From assembly GCA_002205965.3 (NCBI GenBank), contig NADL03000148.1:62001-126000 (forward strand): DNA of 64,000 nt, read 5' to 3'. Numbering within the stretch: the first letter of the stretch is position 1; every line of letters begins with the position of its first letter. The translations under genes and the position numbers were made by a program. This DNA comes from Kappaphycus alvarezii (lineage: Eukaryota; Rhodophyta; Florideophyceae; Gigartinales; Solieriaceae). The notes beneath the pieces are model-generated. The model did not search any database. It was not told where the DNA came from and was given only the letters and a program-made list of their open reading frames with translations. Shown here one piece after another: positions 21,200 to 32,334 of the stretch.

Positions 21200-21922
21200 G
21201 CGAGTTTCGAAGCGCTACCGCCAACGATTCTGGCGCGGTTAGCCCGCGTTAGGGTGGGTTCATCGGACCACTTCGTGAGTTTCCAACCCGTGGTCGATTT
21301 GGGCCGGAGCTCGTCAACGATGCGCTGCAGTCGTGCTCGGGAGCCCTCATCATCAAACGTAAATCGGATACCCACCCTGGAGGATCCGTGCGGACCCAAA
21401 CCACTTCGCCACCGAGACGAACCGAAAAAAAACTCGCCGGGGAGCTTGAGCTTGAGCCGAAGTCTTTCGCCCACGTGAAGCGCTTCATGCGTGCGAAGAA
21501 ACACGCCGCCTTGGCTCAGGTCCTCGGTGACGTCACTTAAGAAGACACTCCCGGTCGCGTAGTGGATTTGGAGCTGAGCCGGAAACCTCGCGTCACGTTC
21601 CACCCAATCGATCACCCGCCCCTGTGCGAAATCGAGGAGCAGGTCACGGACATGGCACTCGCTCGGGAGAAGCTCAAACACATACCGATCGGCGCATCCT
21701 TCGTTGCCGTCGTGCGCTTTGAGCGAACCAGCCCACGAATACGAAAGGTGCGCTGCTCCTCCTCAAAAAAAAAGACCGAGGCGCACCCCATCTCCAAGTC
21801 CGCATGGCTTAGTCCCGGACGAAGATCGAGCCCAATACGCCCTCGTGCGAGAAGTGCTCGAGGAAGCTCCGCCGATTTCGTAAACGGACGATGCGTGTCG
21901 TCGAGGAATCAGATTCGTTCAT
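21196..21922 (-). CDS. PilZ-domain protein, probable c-di-GMP receptor
   Basis: The C-terminal part has RDARFPAQLQIHY, then TEDLSQGGVFLRT, and KLPGE, the R-x-x-R-like and D-x-S-x-x-G pattern of a PilZ domain, which binds the second messenger cyclic di-GMP. The N-terminal part begins MNESDSSTTRIVRLRNRR and after a shift near 21830 continues with ADLEMGCASVFFFEEE and RTFRIRGLVRSKR, resembling the N-terminal beta-barrel (YcgR/PilZN-like) that often precedes PilZ. Total near 240 residues. It starts 25 bases behind the stop of the RNase J gene and is most likely in its operon, an unusual pairing. Confidence 0.75.
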
Positions 21923-21947
21923 GACACAGCCTTAGGTCCTAACGAGC

Positions 21948-23632
21948 TTACTCAAGCTTCGTGACGACAGGCACAGTAAGGGCTTGAGTTTGTAGCGTCG
22001 ACGAAAGTAACGGCGCCAGTGTTTGCGGATCATTTCGCTCCACGCTTCAGTATCCGTCGATAGCTCGGCGTCTTCAAAACATCTTCCAGTTGCGCTACCA
22101 GCTGGGCTATAAGCTCGGGGTTTTCGTCGACGTGAAAAACGCCCCGGGTGCCGATCTCGGGCCTGCGACGAGTCCCCTGGTGATCGAGGGTCACGGTGCA
22201 AAAAACCACCCCGTGTGCGCTGAGGATCTGCCGGTCGCGGAGTACGACGTCGTCGATGAGCTCACTGCTCGACCCGGAAACATAGCTTGGGCCGGCGGTC
22301 ACGGGTTCTCCGTAGCGCGCTTTACAGCCGCCTGTGTGCCCGGACAGCTCCAAACCTCCCCGTTTTCGAGAATAAAGACCCGATCGGACGCGACGCCGCA
22401 GGCCTTGGCGGTCTCGGCGTGATGCACCAAATGTCGATATTCGCCGTGGATCGGGACAAAGTAGCGAGGCTTCAGCCACCTGATCATAGCACGTTGCTCG
22501 TCTTGATAGCATGCCCGAGGTGTGTATCGGCCGCTCAGACGTTGTGCGCTCGTCGATCACCTCGATACCCCGCGATAAAGCCCATCTACGGCTCGTCCGA
22601 TTTGCAACTCGTTGCCAGGGATCCTGGGGCCGAAAGGATCATCGTGTCTGCGGGCTCCAGCCTTACAAATCCGTGCGTACCGTCTGCGATTCGGCGCGAA
22701 CGACCCTCGCGCCTCGCCCTGGCTTCCAGAGACTAAGAGTGTCACCTGAGAGCGCGTGAGATGGTCGAAGTTCCTCACTTCGGCAAGGCTGCCTCGGGGA
22801 TCTGCAGGAAGCCGCGTTCGACACCTATCTGAACGATTTGCTCCATGCTCCCCGACCGGGATCGTGGTGCGTCCGACGTGACTGCTGGCGTCAATAGCCG
22901 CCTGAACGCGGTGTAAATTACTGGCGAAGGTGGTCACTGCGATCCGGTTCTCTCGTGCCGCAAAGAGCTTGATGAAACTCTCGCGAACTTCGTTTTCGCT
23001 CGCGGTCGAGCCAGGACGCATCGCGTTGGTCGAATCGGAGAGCAAGAGAGTAACCCCCTCGTCGCCCAACCGGCGCAATAGGGCTGTGTCGGTCGGTCGC
23101 CCGTCGATCGGCGAATCGTCGATGCGGAAATCACCGGTATGGATGACGCGACCGACGGGGGTATCGATGGCGAGGAGCACTGCGCCGGTGACGGAGTGTG
23201 TGACCGGGATCGGGAGAACAGACAGTGAGTTGAATTGATATGCTCGTAGTCAGCGACCGTGCGGAGATCCGCTTCCACGTCGAGATATTCGCTCATTTTC
23301 CGTTCGAGATGAGCGATGGTGAAAGCGGTACCGTAGACCGGCGCAGGGAGCGACCGCAACACGTGAGGGAGGGCACCGATATGATCTTCATGGCCGTGGG
23401 TGATCACGTAGCCTCGCAGGCGATCACGGCGCTGTTCCAGATAGTCGGTTTTGGGGATAATGTAGTCGACGCCCGGCTCGTTGGGCCCCGCAAAAAGCAG
23501 ACCACAATCGACGACAACGACGTCGTCGTCGGTCTCGAATGCCATCATATTGCCGCCGACATGACCTAAGCCACCCAAGGGCACGATGCGAAGAGTTCCA
23601 GGTCGGCTTGAGTTTGGCGTCGTGACACTCAT
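21948..23632 (-). CDS. rnj: ribonuclease J
   Basis: Metallo-beta-lactamase/beta-CASP ribonuclease with 5'-3' exonuclease and endonuclease activity in RNA decay. The start at 23632 gives a short leader and then LRIVPLGGLGHVGGNMM. The metal site HGHEDHIGALPHVL is near 23400. GRVIHTGDFRIDDSPIDG and LLLSDSTNAMRPG follow, then, after shifts, IRWLKPRYFVPIHGEYRHL near 22420-22480 (motif with the C-terminal His of the site). The end reads WSEMIRKHWRRYFRRRYK, then a shift to TVPVVTKLE at the stop 21948. About 560 residues matches the family. At least six indels. Divergent from the sensor-kinase operon. Confidence 0.92.
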
Positions 23633-23839
23633 GGGTGTACACAGGGTTGGACTGGTTTGTTCGGGTGTCCGCGTTGGTGTCCGACGGGTCTTTCAGATTC
23701 TTACGTCGCATCGCTCGGCACTAACCACGGACATGTCAGGATCGGCAAGGAGGAGTAGCTGGTGTTGGGGCCTCGCTGAACGGCGGATGACCATGTGCAT
23801 CAATCGCGGAGCAGGACACCCCCGAACGTGCACAATGGC

Positions 23840-23876
23840 TTACCCCGTGGGGTAAATCAGACCCCCGGTTACGGGG
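23840..23876. promoter_or_regulatory. pair of palindromes, candidate enhancer-binding-protein sites
   Basis: TTACCCCGTGGGGTAA (23840-23855) is a perfect inverted repeat with 7-base arms. Seven bases on, CCCCG-GTTA-CGGGG (23863-23876) is a second inverted repeat of related sequence. Both centres lie about 90-115 bases upstream of the start point expected from the candidate sigma-54 promoter, the usual place of sites for NtrC-type activators. The operon itself encodes such an activator, so autoregulation is plausible. Inference. Confidence 0.4.
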
Positions 23877-23935
23877 ACCCAGGGAAAGAGTGCTTCGGGG
23901 GTCACGTCTTCTGTCTCTCAGAGCACAGGAATCTC

Positions 23936-23949
23936 GGTCTAAATTTTGC
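23936..23949 (+). promoter_or_regulatory. candidate sigma-54 promoter
   Basis: GG at 23936-23937 and GC at 23948-23949 are separated by exactly 10 bases, with TTTTGCA at the -12 side; the -24 side reads CGGTCT instead of the consensus TGGCAC. A start near 23961 would lie just before the GTG start codon at 23969, leaving a very short leader. The match is partial. Confidence 0.38.
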
Positions 23950-23968
23950 AAAACTCTCGGCCAACACC

Positions 23969-25493
23969 GTGACGAGAGCGCTGCATCATACCGCGACCAT
24001 ACTCTTCGTAGACGATGAGGCTCCCATCCTGAAGGCCCTGGAGCGCACGGCGAATGCGATGAGCTGGCGAGCGTTTACCGCTTCAAATCCGAAGGATGCT
24101 CTGAACTTAGTGCACACCACTGAATTTGCAGTCGTGGGTTGCGGACTTCCGTATGCCGGAGATGGATGGGGTCGAGTTCTTGGCCGAAGTGCGTCGCCGA
24201 TCCCCCCGTGCCGAAAGGGTGCTGCTCACCGCTTTCGCGATGAAGACGCTCTCGAACGAGGGATTAACGAAGCTGGTATAAGTCGTTTCTTGCGTAAACC
24301 ATGGCAGCGTGAGATGCTGGTCTCTATTCTCGAGCAGTCGATGCAGCAGCTCGTCTGCGTCACGAAAATACAATCCTGATGGATAGGATTAGAAGCCGTA
24401 ATCAGGAGCTCAGCCGTCTGAACCGCATTCTCCAGGAGCGTATTGACGAGAAAGAGACGAGTCTTATTCGATTCCGACGGCGATGGGATGTCGCGCTCAA
24501 CGCGAGCACCGAGCCGATTGTGATCTTGAAACGCGAAGCTTGGCGTCGAGGCGCCAACGAGGCGGCCTTGAAGATCTCATCCATACTGAACACGAGAGTC
24601 TCGAGGGGGGCATGGCCATCGAGTGCTTTTCCGGGATGTAAAATCACCGATGTGGTCCCGATTCTACCGGCCATGCGCGTTTGCAGATCGGCGATGGGAA
24701 TCAAGTGTTGATGTGCGCGCCTACGAGGTACCCGGGGTAGAACGCTCTTATCTCTGTGTGTATCAAGACGTGAGTCACTACGTGGCCTACGAAAAAAAAT
24801 CCTCGCATATGGAAAGGATGGCCGCGATCGGCCGCCTCGCTGGTGGCGTCGCCCACGAGATCAACAACCCCTCTCCACGGGTCCTGAGTTTTCGTCCAGC
24901 TCGCCAAAAACCCGATGTTCCCCGGAGAAGCTTCAGCGCTACCACGAGGTGATCCGTGAATGCGCCATTCGGTGCCGGGATATCGTTCAGTCGTTGCGCG
25001 ACTTCTCCAGAAAAGCCAAGAAAGATGATCGCCAAAAAGTAGAGCTGCAAGAGGTATGTGAGAAAAGCGTGTTGTTGTTTGAATCTGTCCAAGGCAAATC
25101 GATTGAAGTCGACGTTAGCGGACGATGCCGTTTGGGTCTACGGCTCGAGCAATCAACTGCAGCAGGTCTTGGTCAACCTGATCCAGAATGCTTTCGATGC
25201 TTCACCGCCGAAACGGGGTGATCCGCGTTTCGGTACGTAGTGTCGGTGATATCGCGGTGCTCGCGGTGGATGATGCCGGTGCCGGGATCAGCCCGGAGCA
25301 TACCGATCACATCTTCGAGCCGTTCTATACCACAAAGCCCGAAGGTTATGGGACGGGCTTGGGCTTGGCGATCAGCCATCGCATTGTTTCAGGAGCATGC
25401 CGGTGGACTTCAGGTACTGACAAGTCCCTCGGAGGTGCCCGTTTCGAAGTGCGTCTGCCGAGGCTGATTGGGAGCGTCGACGATGTCAACTGA
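23969..25493 (+). CDS. receiver-PAS-histidine kinase, soluble
   Basis: Signal-transduction kinase without membrane segments. The N-terminal receiver starts ATILFVDDEAPILKALE, has the phospho-acceptor Asp in ADFRMPEMDG (read after a shift near 24138) and the conserved Lys in FLRKPW near 24289-24306. A coiled segment (about 24380-24470) leads to a PAS-like domain (DVALNASTEPIVILK). The HisKA box is GGVAHEINNP at 24842-24871, the phosphorylated His in it. The ATPase domain follows: LVNLIQNAFDAS (N box), DDAGAGISPEHTDHIFEPFYT and GTGLGLAISHRIV. At least six indels. Its stop overlaps the start of the NtrC-type regulator by 11 bases, so kinase and regulator are partners. Confidence 0.85.
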
Positions 25494-26930
25494 ACGAGCT
25501 CCGGCACGCGTCGCCGTGGTCGATGACGAGCCGTTAATCCTCGAGTCGTGGCACGAGACTTTAACCCGAGCTACCAGGTCGATTGTTCTCGGATCCCCTG
25601 ACTGCACAGCGTTTCTTCGACACGGAAGATGTCGACGTGGCCCTTCTCGACATTCGCATGCCAGGCCTCGACGGACTCTCCTTGTTGGAGCATTTGCGTC
25701 GCGTACAGCCCGGAGCCGAAGCGATCGTGATCACCGGGCACGGCTCGATTCAAACCGCCGTTCAGGCGCTCCAGCAAGGGGCTTACGATTTTCTGTGCAA
25801 ACCGATCGATGACCTCGACTCGGCGGTGCGTCGCATTGAAAGCGCGGTGGAGCGCAAACGCCTACGCGAGGTCAACGCTAACCTTCGTTCGCGCCTCGAT
25901 GCCTTTGGACCGGAAACAGAATTGATCGGGGGAAGTCGCGCTATTGATCAGGTGAAGAAGCTGGTCGAACAGATCGCTGATTCCATTGCTCCGGTGCTCA
26001 TCAGTGGCGAGAGTGGGACGGGTAAAGAACTGGTTGGCGCGGGCTCTCCACTCGCAAAGCAGCAGAAGCGGTATGCCTTTTGTCGCGGTCAACTGCGCGG
26101 CGATGTCGGAGAATTTGATCGACAGCGAGTTGTTCGGTCACGAGAAAGGAGCCTTCACGGGGGCGGTGGTGAGTCATAAAGGACTTTTTGAAGCTGCTGA
26201 TGGCGGCGTGCTCTTTCTCGATGAGCTCGGCGATGTGCCGCTCCAAACTCAAGTGAATTGCTCCGTGCGCTCCAGGAAAACGAAATTCGTCCGGTGGGCT
26301 CGACGCGCTCGCGTCAGATCAGTGTGAGGGTGATTGCGGCCACCAATGTCGACCTCGAGCGGGCGATGAGAAACGGTAACTTTCGAAGAGATCTCTACTA
26401 TCGGATCAGTACTTTCCGCGTTCTCCTTCCGCCTCTGCGCGAGCGCCGTGACGATATCCCGCTCATCGCTCAGCACTTGCTCGACAAGTATTCCAAGCGT
26501 GTGGCCGGTGAACAAAAGACGTTTAGCGACGAGGCTCTCACCGCGCTGGTGGCCTATGATTGGCCGGGCAACGTGCGTGAGCTCAACAACGCGGTTGAAC
26601 ACGCTGCTACTTTGAGTACCAAAACGACGATTTCGGCTGACCGGTTGCCGTCGTTTGTTCAGTCGAATACTCCACCCCGGGCATCATGGAAGTCAGGCGA
26701 CCCGCTTGGAACCGGATTCATCTCTCGCGGCCATTCAGTGAGGCCCGGAACCAATTGGTTGAGGAGTTTGAGCTTCGCTATCTGAATGATCTTTTGACCG
26801 AACCGAAGGCAATCTTTCGGAGGCTTCTCGCCGCTCGGGCATCGACCGGTCCAATCTTCGTCGGATGTTGAAGCGCTACGGGACCGAGCTACAGCCTTCC
26901 GCTCGAGCGGCTCTTAACGGCGCCGCCACG
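25483..26930 (+). CDS. NtrC-family sigma-54-dependent response regulator
   Basis: The partner of the upstream kinase. ATG 25483 opens a receiver: [19 protein letters not shown], then [19 protein letters not shown] (acceptor Asp) and FLCKPID (conserved Lys). The AAA+ domain has Walker [11 protein letters not shown] at 26005-26034, GAFTGA at 26148-26165 (the loop that touches sigma-54), Walker [15 protein letters not shown], and [34 protein letters not shown] closes it. The C-terminal Fis-like helix-turn-helix is visible as [19 protein letters not shown] plus a shifted [11 protein letters not shown]. Shifts near 25590, 26040, 26255, 26690 and 26820. It runs into the start of rng at 26935; the exact stop is uncertain. 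Confidence 0.88.
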
Positions 26931-26934
26931 GCCG

Positions 26935-28415
26935 ATGAGCTCAACGCTGGTCATCAATCGCGGTCCTTCGGAGACCCGTATTGCTTTGCTTCAAAACGAC
27001 ATTCCCGTCGAATTCGTGATCGAACGCGTCGAGGACCAAGATGTCGTCGGCAATATCTATTGGGCCGCGTGGTACGTGTCTTGCCGGGAATGGAGGCGGC
27101 GTTTGTCGAGGTCGGTCTGGAACGAACCGGTTTCCTCTACGTCGACGATGCCGCGGTGGAAACGCCCCAGGGCGCGGCTCCGGCGCTTTCAACCCCCGAA
27201 CCGCGAGCATCGGTGACCTGCTCCATGACGGGCAGCGCATCGTGGTGCAGGTCCGTAAGGCGCCCCTTGGGACCAAAGGGCACGGCTCACCCGGCAGTTG
27301 ACGATACCAGGGCGCTACTTGGTTTATCTGCCCTGCAGCAGTCGCGTTGGAATTTCGCGTCGCAATCGAAGATCCGAGCGAGAGGAGCGACTCGGCGATG
27401 CGATCCGAGAAATCGACGTCGGTGAAGGAGGATTTATTGTTCGAACCGCTGCCGAAGGTGTTGGCCCTGGGCTACTCGAGCCGAGAAGCCGTCGGCTCTA
27501 CCAACTTTGGTTGGGGATCAAGGAGCGTTCTGAGGCCGGGTCGGTTCCTGCGATGATTTTTGAGGACCTCGACGTCGCTTTGCGCTCGACACGCGATTAT
27601 TTTTCCCGAGGACCTCGAGGTCATCGTGGTCGATGATCACCAGGACTTCGACCGGATCCGAAGCTTCGTGGACGACTTCGCGCCGGAAGGGTCGGTTCGA
27701 GTGTCTTACCATGACCCGAAACGGCCGATCTTTGAGCACTTCGGTCTTGAATTTGCTCTCGAGCGAGCTGTCGAGCGCGAAGTTTGGCTTCGCAGTGGTG
27801 GCTCGATCGTGATCGACCAAGCCGAGGCGTTGACCGTTATTGATGTCAACTCCGGTCGCTACGTCGGCAAGTCCTCTCTTGAAGACACCGTGACGCAGTT
27901 AAATCTTGAGGCGGTCAAGGAGATCGCTTACCAGCTGCGTTTGCGAAATATCGGCGGTATCGTCATCGTTGATTTCGTCGATATGGAGCTGGCGGCCAAT
28001 CGTGAGTGGGTGTTGAGAGCTCTGAGGAGGCGCTGAGCGCTGATCGTGCGAAGACCACCGTGATCGGCATGAGCGACATCGGTCTGTGGAGCTCACGCGA
28101 AAGCGGGTTCGAGAGAGCCTCTGCGAGTTACTGATGCAGCCTTGCTCGATGTGCGGCGGTCGAGGCGTGATCAAGAGCGAGCGCACCGTCGCGAGCGACA
28201 TCTTGCGTGCGATCGCTCGCTATCTCGAGCAGACGAGCGCGCCGCGCGTTTGGGTCAATATGAATCCCGGAGTCGCTGACTTTATCTACACGCACGAAGG
28301 GGCACAGATTAAGTATTGCGAAGCGCTCTACACCGCCCAGATCATTCCGGTCGCCTGCGAGGGCTACCGTCGCGAACAGTTTGAGATCGTGCTAGCGCAA
28401 GGAACGCCTTCTTGA
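26935..28415 (+). CDS. rng: ribonuclease G/E
   Basis: Endoribonuclease for rRNA maturation and mRNA decay. ATG 26935 gives SSTLVINRGPSETRIALLQ. The S1 region follows (GRVVRVLPGMEAAFVEVGLER, FLYVDDA). The catalytic DNase-I-like part has VWLRSGGSIVIDQAEALTV and IDVNSGRYVGK near 27838-27873, then IGGIVIVDFVDME, the magnesium-site region. Then ELTRKRVRESL and PCSMCGGRGVI, the zinc-link cysteines (28139-28172). The end LYTAQIIPVACEGYR suits the RNase G length of about 490 residues; there is no long RNase E scaffold tail. Shifts near 27055, 27215, 27300-27330, 27600 and 28020. It is transcribed with the sensor pair in front and dnaG behind. Confidence 0.93.
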
Positions 28416-28499
28416 CCCGCTTTCAGCGTGCGTTATGGATCGCAGATGTTCGGCAGGTGGCGGCATGGTCGCGCGACTCCGGGTGGTTGAGCGTAAACG

Positions 28500-30345
28500 A
28501 TGGCGATCAGTAAGGAAGCAGTGCAGACCATCCGCGATCGTTTGAGCATCGTCGACGTCATATCGCGACGCGTGACTCTCCAGGAGCGCGGGAAGCGCTT
28601 TGTGGGGTTATGTCCTTTCCACGGTGAGAAAACGCCCTCGTTTTCCGTATCTCCGGACAAAGGGCTTTACTATTGTTTTGGTTGCCACGCCTCCGGGGAT
28701 ATCTTCACCTTCGTGCGTGAAACCGAGGGTCTGGACTTTCCTGAAGCGGTACGTCGTTTGGCACACGAAGTTGGAGTCGAGCTCGAGCCTGAGTCGCCAG
28801 AGGTTGGGCTAAGCGTAAGAAACTTCGCAATATTGCCCGAGCCAATGAGTACGCCCAGGCCTTCTTTACCTCGGAGCTTCTTCGAAGTCCTGGCAATGAA
28901 GCTCGGCGCTATCTGAACACACGCGGTATACCCGACCCTCAATGGCGTAAGCGCGGTTTGGGCTATGGTGGGCGTCCGGGTGAGCTCCTCGCGTACCTCG
29001 AGGGTAAGCGGGTCCCGACGACGCTGGTGACCGAAGCGGGATTGGTGACCGATGGCGGTCGTAGTCTCTTTGAAAGACGTTTGACTTTTCCGATCCGAGA
29101 TCTGCACGGGCAAATCCGGGTTTGGGGGCCGTCGGTTAGCCGAAGGCTCGACTCCAAAATACGTCAACACCCGGGAAGGGCCGTGCTTCAGCAAGCGACA
29201 CCTCCTCTACGGTTGGGAGTTCGCTCGGGAGGCCGCTCGACGCAAAAGCGGGTGGTGGTGGTGGAGGGGTATACCGATGTTTTGGCCTTCGCGCGCCACG
29301 ATATCGAAGAGACGTGGCATCTCTGGGGACGGCGATCACGGACGAGCATGGACGCTTGTTGAAGCGCTTCGTCGATGAAGTGGTCTTGGTTCTGGACGGC
29401 GACGCTGCCGGCTACCGCGCGAGCCGCGAAGCTGCGCAGAAGCTTCTGCGCGTCGGGCTTAAGGTCAGCGTGGTGCAGCTTCCAGCAGGTCAGGATCCTG
29501 ATGTTTTTGTGCGGGCAGCGACGCCGGAGCAGACACGCCGGATTGTCGAAGCGCGTCGTGCGGCGGTGGAGGTTTTCGTTGAACAGAGCTTTGCTTCGCG
29601 GGATCACTCCATCGAGGCGCGCAGCGACGCTGCCGAGCTCGCCCCGCTTTTCCTCGCGATGCCACGCGGGCTGAAGCGGGATCTGTATGAGGTGCGTCTG
29701 GCCGAGCGTGTGGGGGTGCCGATCGAACAGCTGCGCGCCCATCTTCGACGCTCGGCACCAAGGCAGCTCCAACGAAGCTCGAGGGAGCAAAAAAGTCGGG
29801 TTTCACCATCGACGGGTGCTGACCGAGCGAGGCCGCTTGCATCGAAAACCGAGCGTTGGCCGAGGCGAGAGGTGTCGATGTTACGAGAATTATTACTCTA
29901 CCCCGAGTTGCGGGGGCGCCTCGCGGAGCTCGCGGAGTATGCGCCGAGCCGTTTGGCCACCGCGTTGACGACTCTGACGGAGCGCTTGAGGCACCGATCG
30001 ACAGTGTGATCCCTGCGGTGGTTGATGACCCGCGCGCTCGTATGCAACTCATTGAGGTCAGTCCTTACGAGGGGGAAGACCACGAAGAACGCGGGGAGCG
30101 TACCTTTCGAGATGTTCGAGCATCGCTGCAATCGAGCTACCTGGATGCGATGCGTCTCGAGGTGATTCAGGCTCTTGATGACGCCAGAACCCGTGGCGAA
30201 GACACGGCGGAGCTGGAGCAGCAGATCATAGACTTGACGAGGATGGCACGGAGACTAAAACGCGCGGGGCAGCACTCCGGCGAATATCGACCTGATGTTG
30301 TCGCGGCATTTAAAGGCACCAGCGCATTGATTGGCGACGGAGGAT
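28500..30345 (+). CDS. dnaG: DNA primase
   Basis: Makes RNA primers at the replication fork. ATG 28500 gives MAISKEAVQTIRDRLSIVDV; the zinc domain has CPFHGEKTPSF and YYCFGCHASGD (28611-28700). The core includes LTFPIRDLHGQIRVWG, the TOPRIM motifs VVVEGYTDVLAFARH (29257-29301) and LVLDGDAAGYRA (29387-29422). The C-terminal helicase-interaction region (about 29870-30270) is helical with RGEDTAELEQQIIDLTRMA. Shifts near 28815, 29125-29170, 29310 and 29830-29990. In the last frame no stop is met before the rpoD start, so the visible frame runs into rpoD; a lost stop by indel is the simplest reading. Confidence 0.9.
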
Positions 30346-30347
30346 TC

Positions 30348-32254
30348 ATGGCGACGAAGAAAACGGCTAAGAAGCGCTCAGCAGATCTCCCTGGGGATAA
30401 GCGAAGTCTTCTCGCCTCGGTGATCACCAGCCCCGATAGTGACGATGATTTTGCCGGGGGTCTGTTTGAATCGAGTCCAACTCCATCTCGGCCGCGGCGA
30501 AAAGCAGCCAGCGAAACCAGCGCCGGCACGGCCAACGATCAGGTTGAACGCAAGCAGGTCCAAGCGCTTTTGAAGAAAGCGAAGAGCAAGGGTGTCGTCA
30601 CCGTCGACGAAATCAACGAGGTCCTCGAGGAAGGCGTCAATGCCGAGCAGGTCGAAAGAGTGCTCACGCTCTTCGAGCAAGAAGATATCGAGGTCATCGA
30701 GGGCCGCCCCACGGCTGAGCAGCGCGCCGCGGCGAAGGCTAAGAAGATGGCCGATGACGACGCGGCTACGAAGTCGACGGACCCGGTCCGCATGTACCTG
30801 CGGAAGATGGGCTCGGTGCCACTTCTCACGCGCGAAGGGGAGGTCGAAATCGCCAAGCGGATCGAGGAGGGCGAGAAAGAAGTTCTTGCGGTAGTGATCA
30901 ACTCCCAGATCGCGATTCAGGAGATCATTGATCTCGGCGAGCGCATGCGCAGTGGCAAGGTGCGGGTTCGCAATGTGGTGCGCGACTACGATGATGAAGC
31001 CTCCGACGAATCGATCGAGGAAGCACGTCGCGAGCGGGTGCTCGAGCAAATCGATAAGGTTGCGGAGCTCGGCGCCGACAATGAGCGCCTTTTGACTTCG
31101 CTGCAGAAGGCAGGCTCCGAGCGGGCCAAGAAGAATTTTGAGGAACGTCTCGAGAAAAACCGAGGCGATATGCAAACCGCTCTGGAAGCTGTGCGCTTGA
31201 GCAAGAAGCAAATCGATCGCATCGTTTTGCGTCTAAAGTCACTCATTCGTCGGGTGGAAAAAGCTGAGGCAGAAACCCGTGCCCTCGAGCGCGAATTGAA
31301 GGTCGATGAAAAGGAGCTGCGTCGCTCGCTTCGAGAATCCCGTAAATCGGAAAAAGACGAGAAGAAAGTCTGTAAGAGATTAGGGCTTAAAGTCGAAGAG
31401 CTTCAAGAGTGTGATCGCATTTTGAAATCGAGTACCCGTAAGATCAAACGCATCGAGGAAGAAGCGAGGGTGGCGATCCCGCAATTGCATGAAACCTACG
31501 GGGCCATTGTTCGCGGGGAGCGGAAGGCTGAACACGCTAAGACGAGCTTGTCGAAGCCAATCTACGCCTCGTGGTTTCGATTGCTAAAAAATACACAAAT
31601 CGTGGCTTGCAATTCTTGATCTATTCAGGAAGGCAATATCGGGTTGATGAAGGCGGTGGATAAGTTTGAGTATCGTCGGGGGTATAAATTCTCGACGTAC
31701 GCTACGTGGTGGATCCGCCAGGCGATCACCCGCGCCATCGCCGATCAGGCACGTACCATCCGAATACCGGTGCATATGATCGAAACGATCAACAAGCTCA
31801 TTCGTACCAGTCGCTACCTCGTGCAGGAGCTCGGTCGCGAGCCGGTACCGGAAGAGATCGCCGCAAAGATGGAGTTGCCGATCGAGAAGGTTCGTAAAGT
31901 GTTGAAGATCGCGAAAGAGCCGATTTCGCTCGAGACCCCGATCGGCGAAGAAGAAGACTCTCACCTTGGCGACTTTATTGAGGACAAGCACTCGGTGAAC
32001 CCTCGGATGCGGTCATCAACACTAATCTCGCTGAGCAGACGCGTAAGGTGCTCGCCACGCTAACGCCGCGGGAAGAAAAAGTGCTGAGGATGCGCTTTGG
32101 TATCGGCGAGAAAAGCGACCACACCCTTGAGGAGGTCGGTCAGGATTTTGAAGTAACCCGCGAGCGGATCCGTCAGATCGAGGCGAAGGCGCTGCGTAAG
32201 CTTCGCCATCCGTCAAGGAGCAAGCGGCTCAAGGCATTTGTCGACAGCACCTGA
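30348..32254 (+). CDS. rpoD: RNA polymerase primary sigma factor (sigma-70)
   Basis: Directs RNA polymerase to housekeeping promoters. ATG 30348 sits 6 bases behind GGAGG. A basic linker of about 65 residues leads to region 1.1 ([21 protein letters not shown]) and region 1.2 ([21 protein letters not shown]). A charged non-conserved region of some 240 residues rich in Lys, Glu and Arg follows, as in proteobacterial RpoD. Regions 2 to 4: [15 protein letters not shown] at 31681-31725, [15 protein letters not shown], then [15 protein letters not shown] and [18 protein letters not shown], the -35 binding helix. Shifts: a lost G near 31543, two bases lost near 31613-31622, and one near 32005. Function of these exact regions makes real inactivation implausible. 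Confidence 0.96.
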
Positions 32255-32334
32255 AGCGCCGCGGTGGTTGCGGGTGCTCCGGTGCGAATGATACACGCGG
32301 GGCGCGCGAAAGCGGCGTAACGTGTGCGCCATTC

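Noticed and set aside
23736..23951. 71-codon minus-strand frame between the RNase J and kinase genes
   Set aside because: Arg/Ser/Pro-rich with no motif, and the stretch holds the palindromes and promoter-like sequence instead.
30378..31211. 277-codon open frame on the minus strand opposite rpoD
   Set aside because: It lies antisense to the conserved sigma factor; its length follows from the Lys/Glu/Asp-rich codons of rpoD and it has no recognisable domain.
29856..32254. True DnaG-RpoD fusion protein
   Set aside because: rpoD has its own GGAGG and ATG at the normal place, and a single lost base is enough to hide the dnaG stop. Listed as a finding to check, not as a gene.
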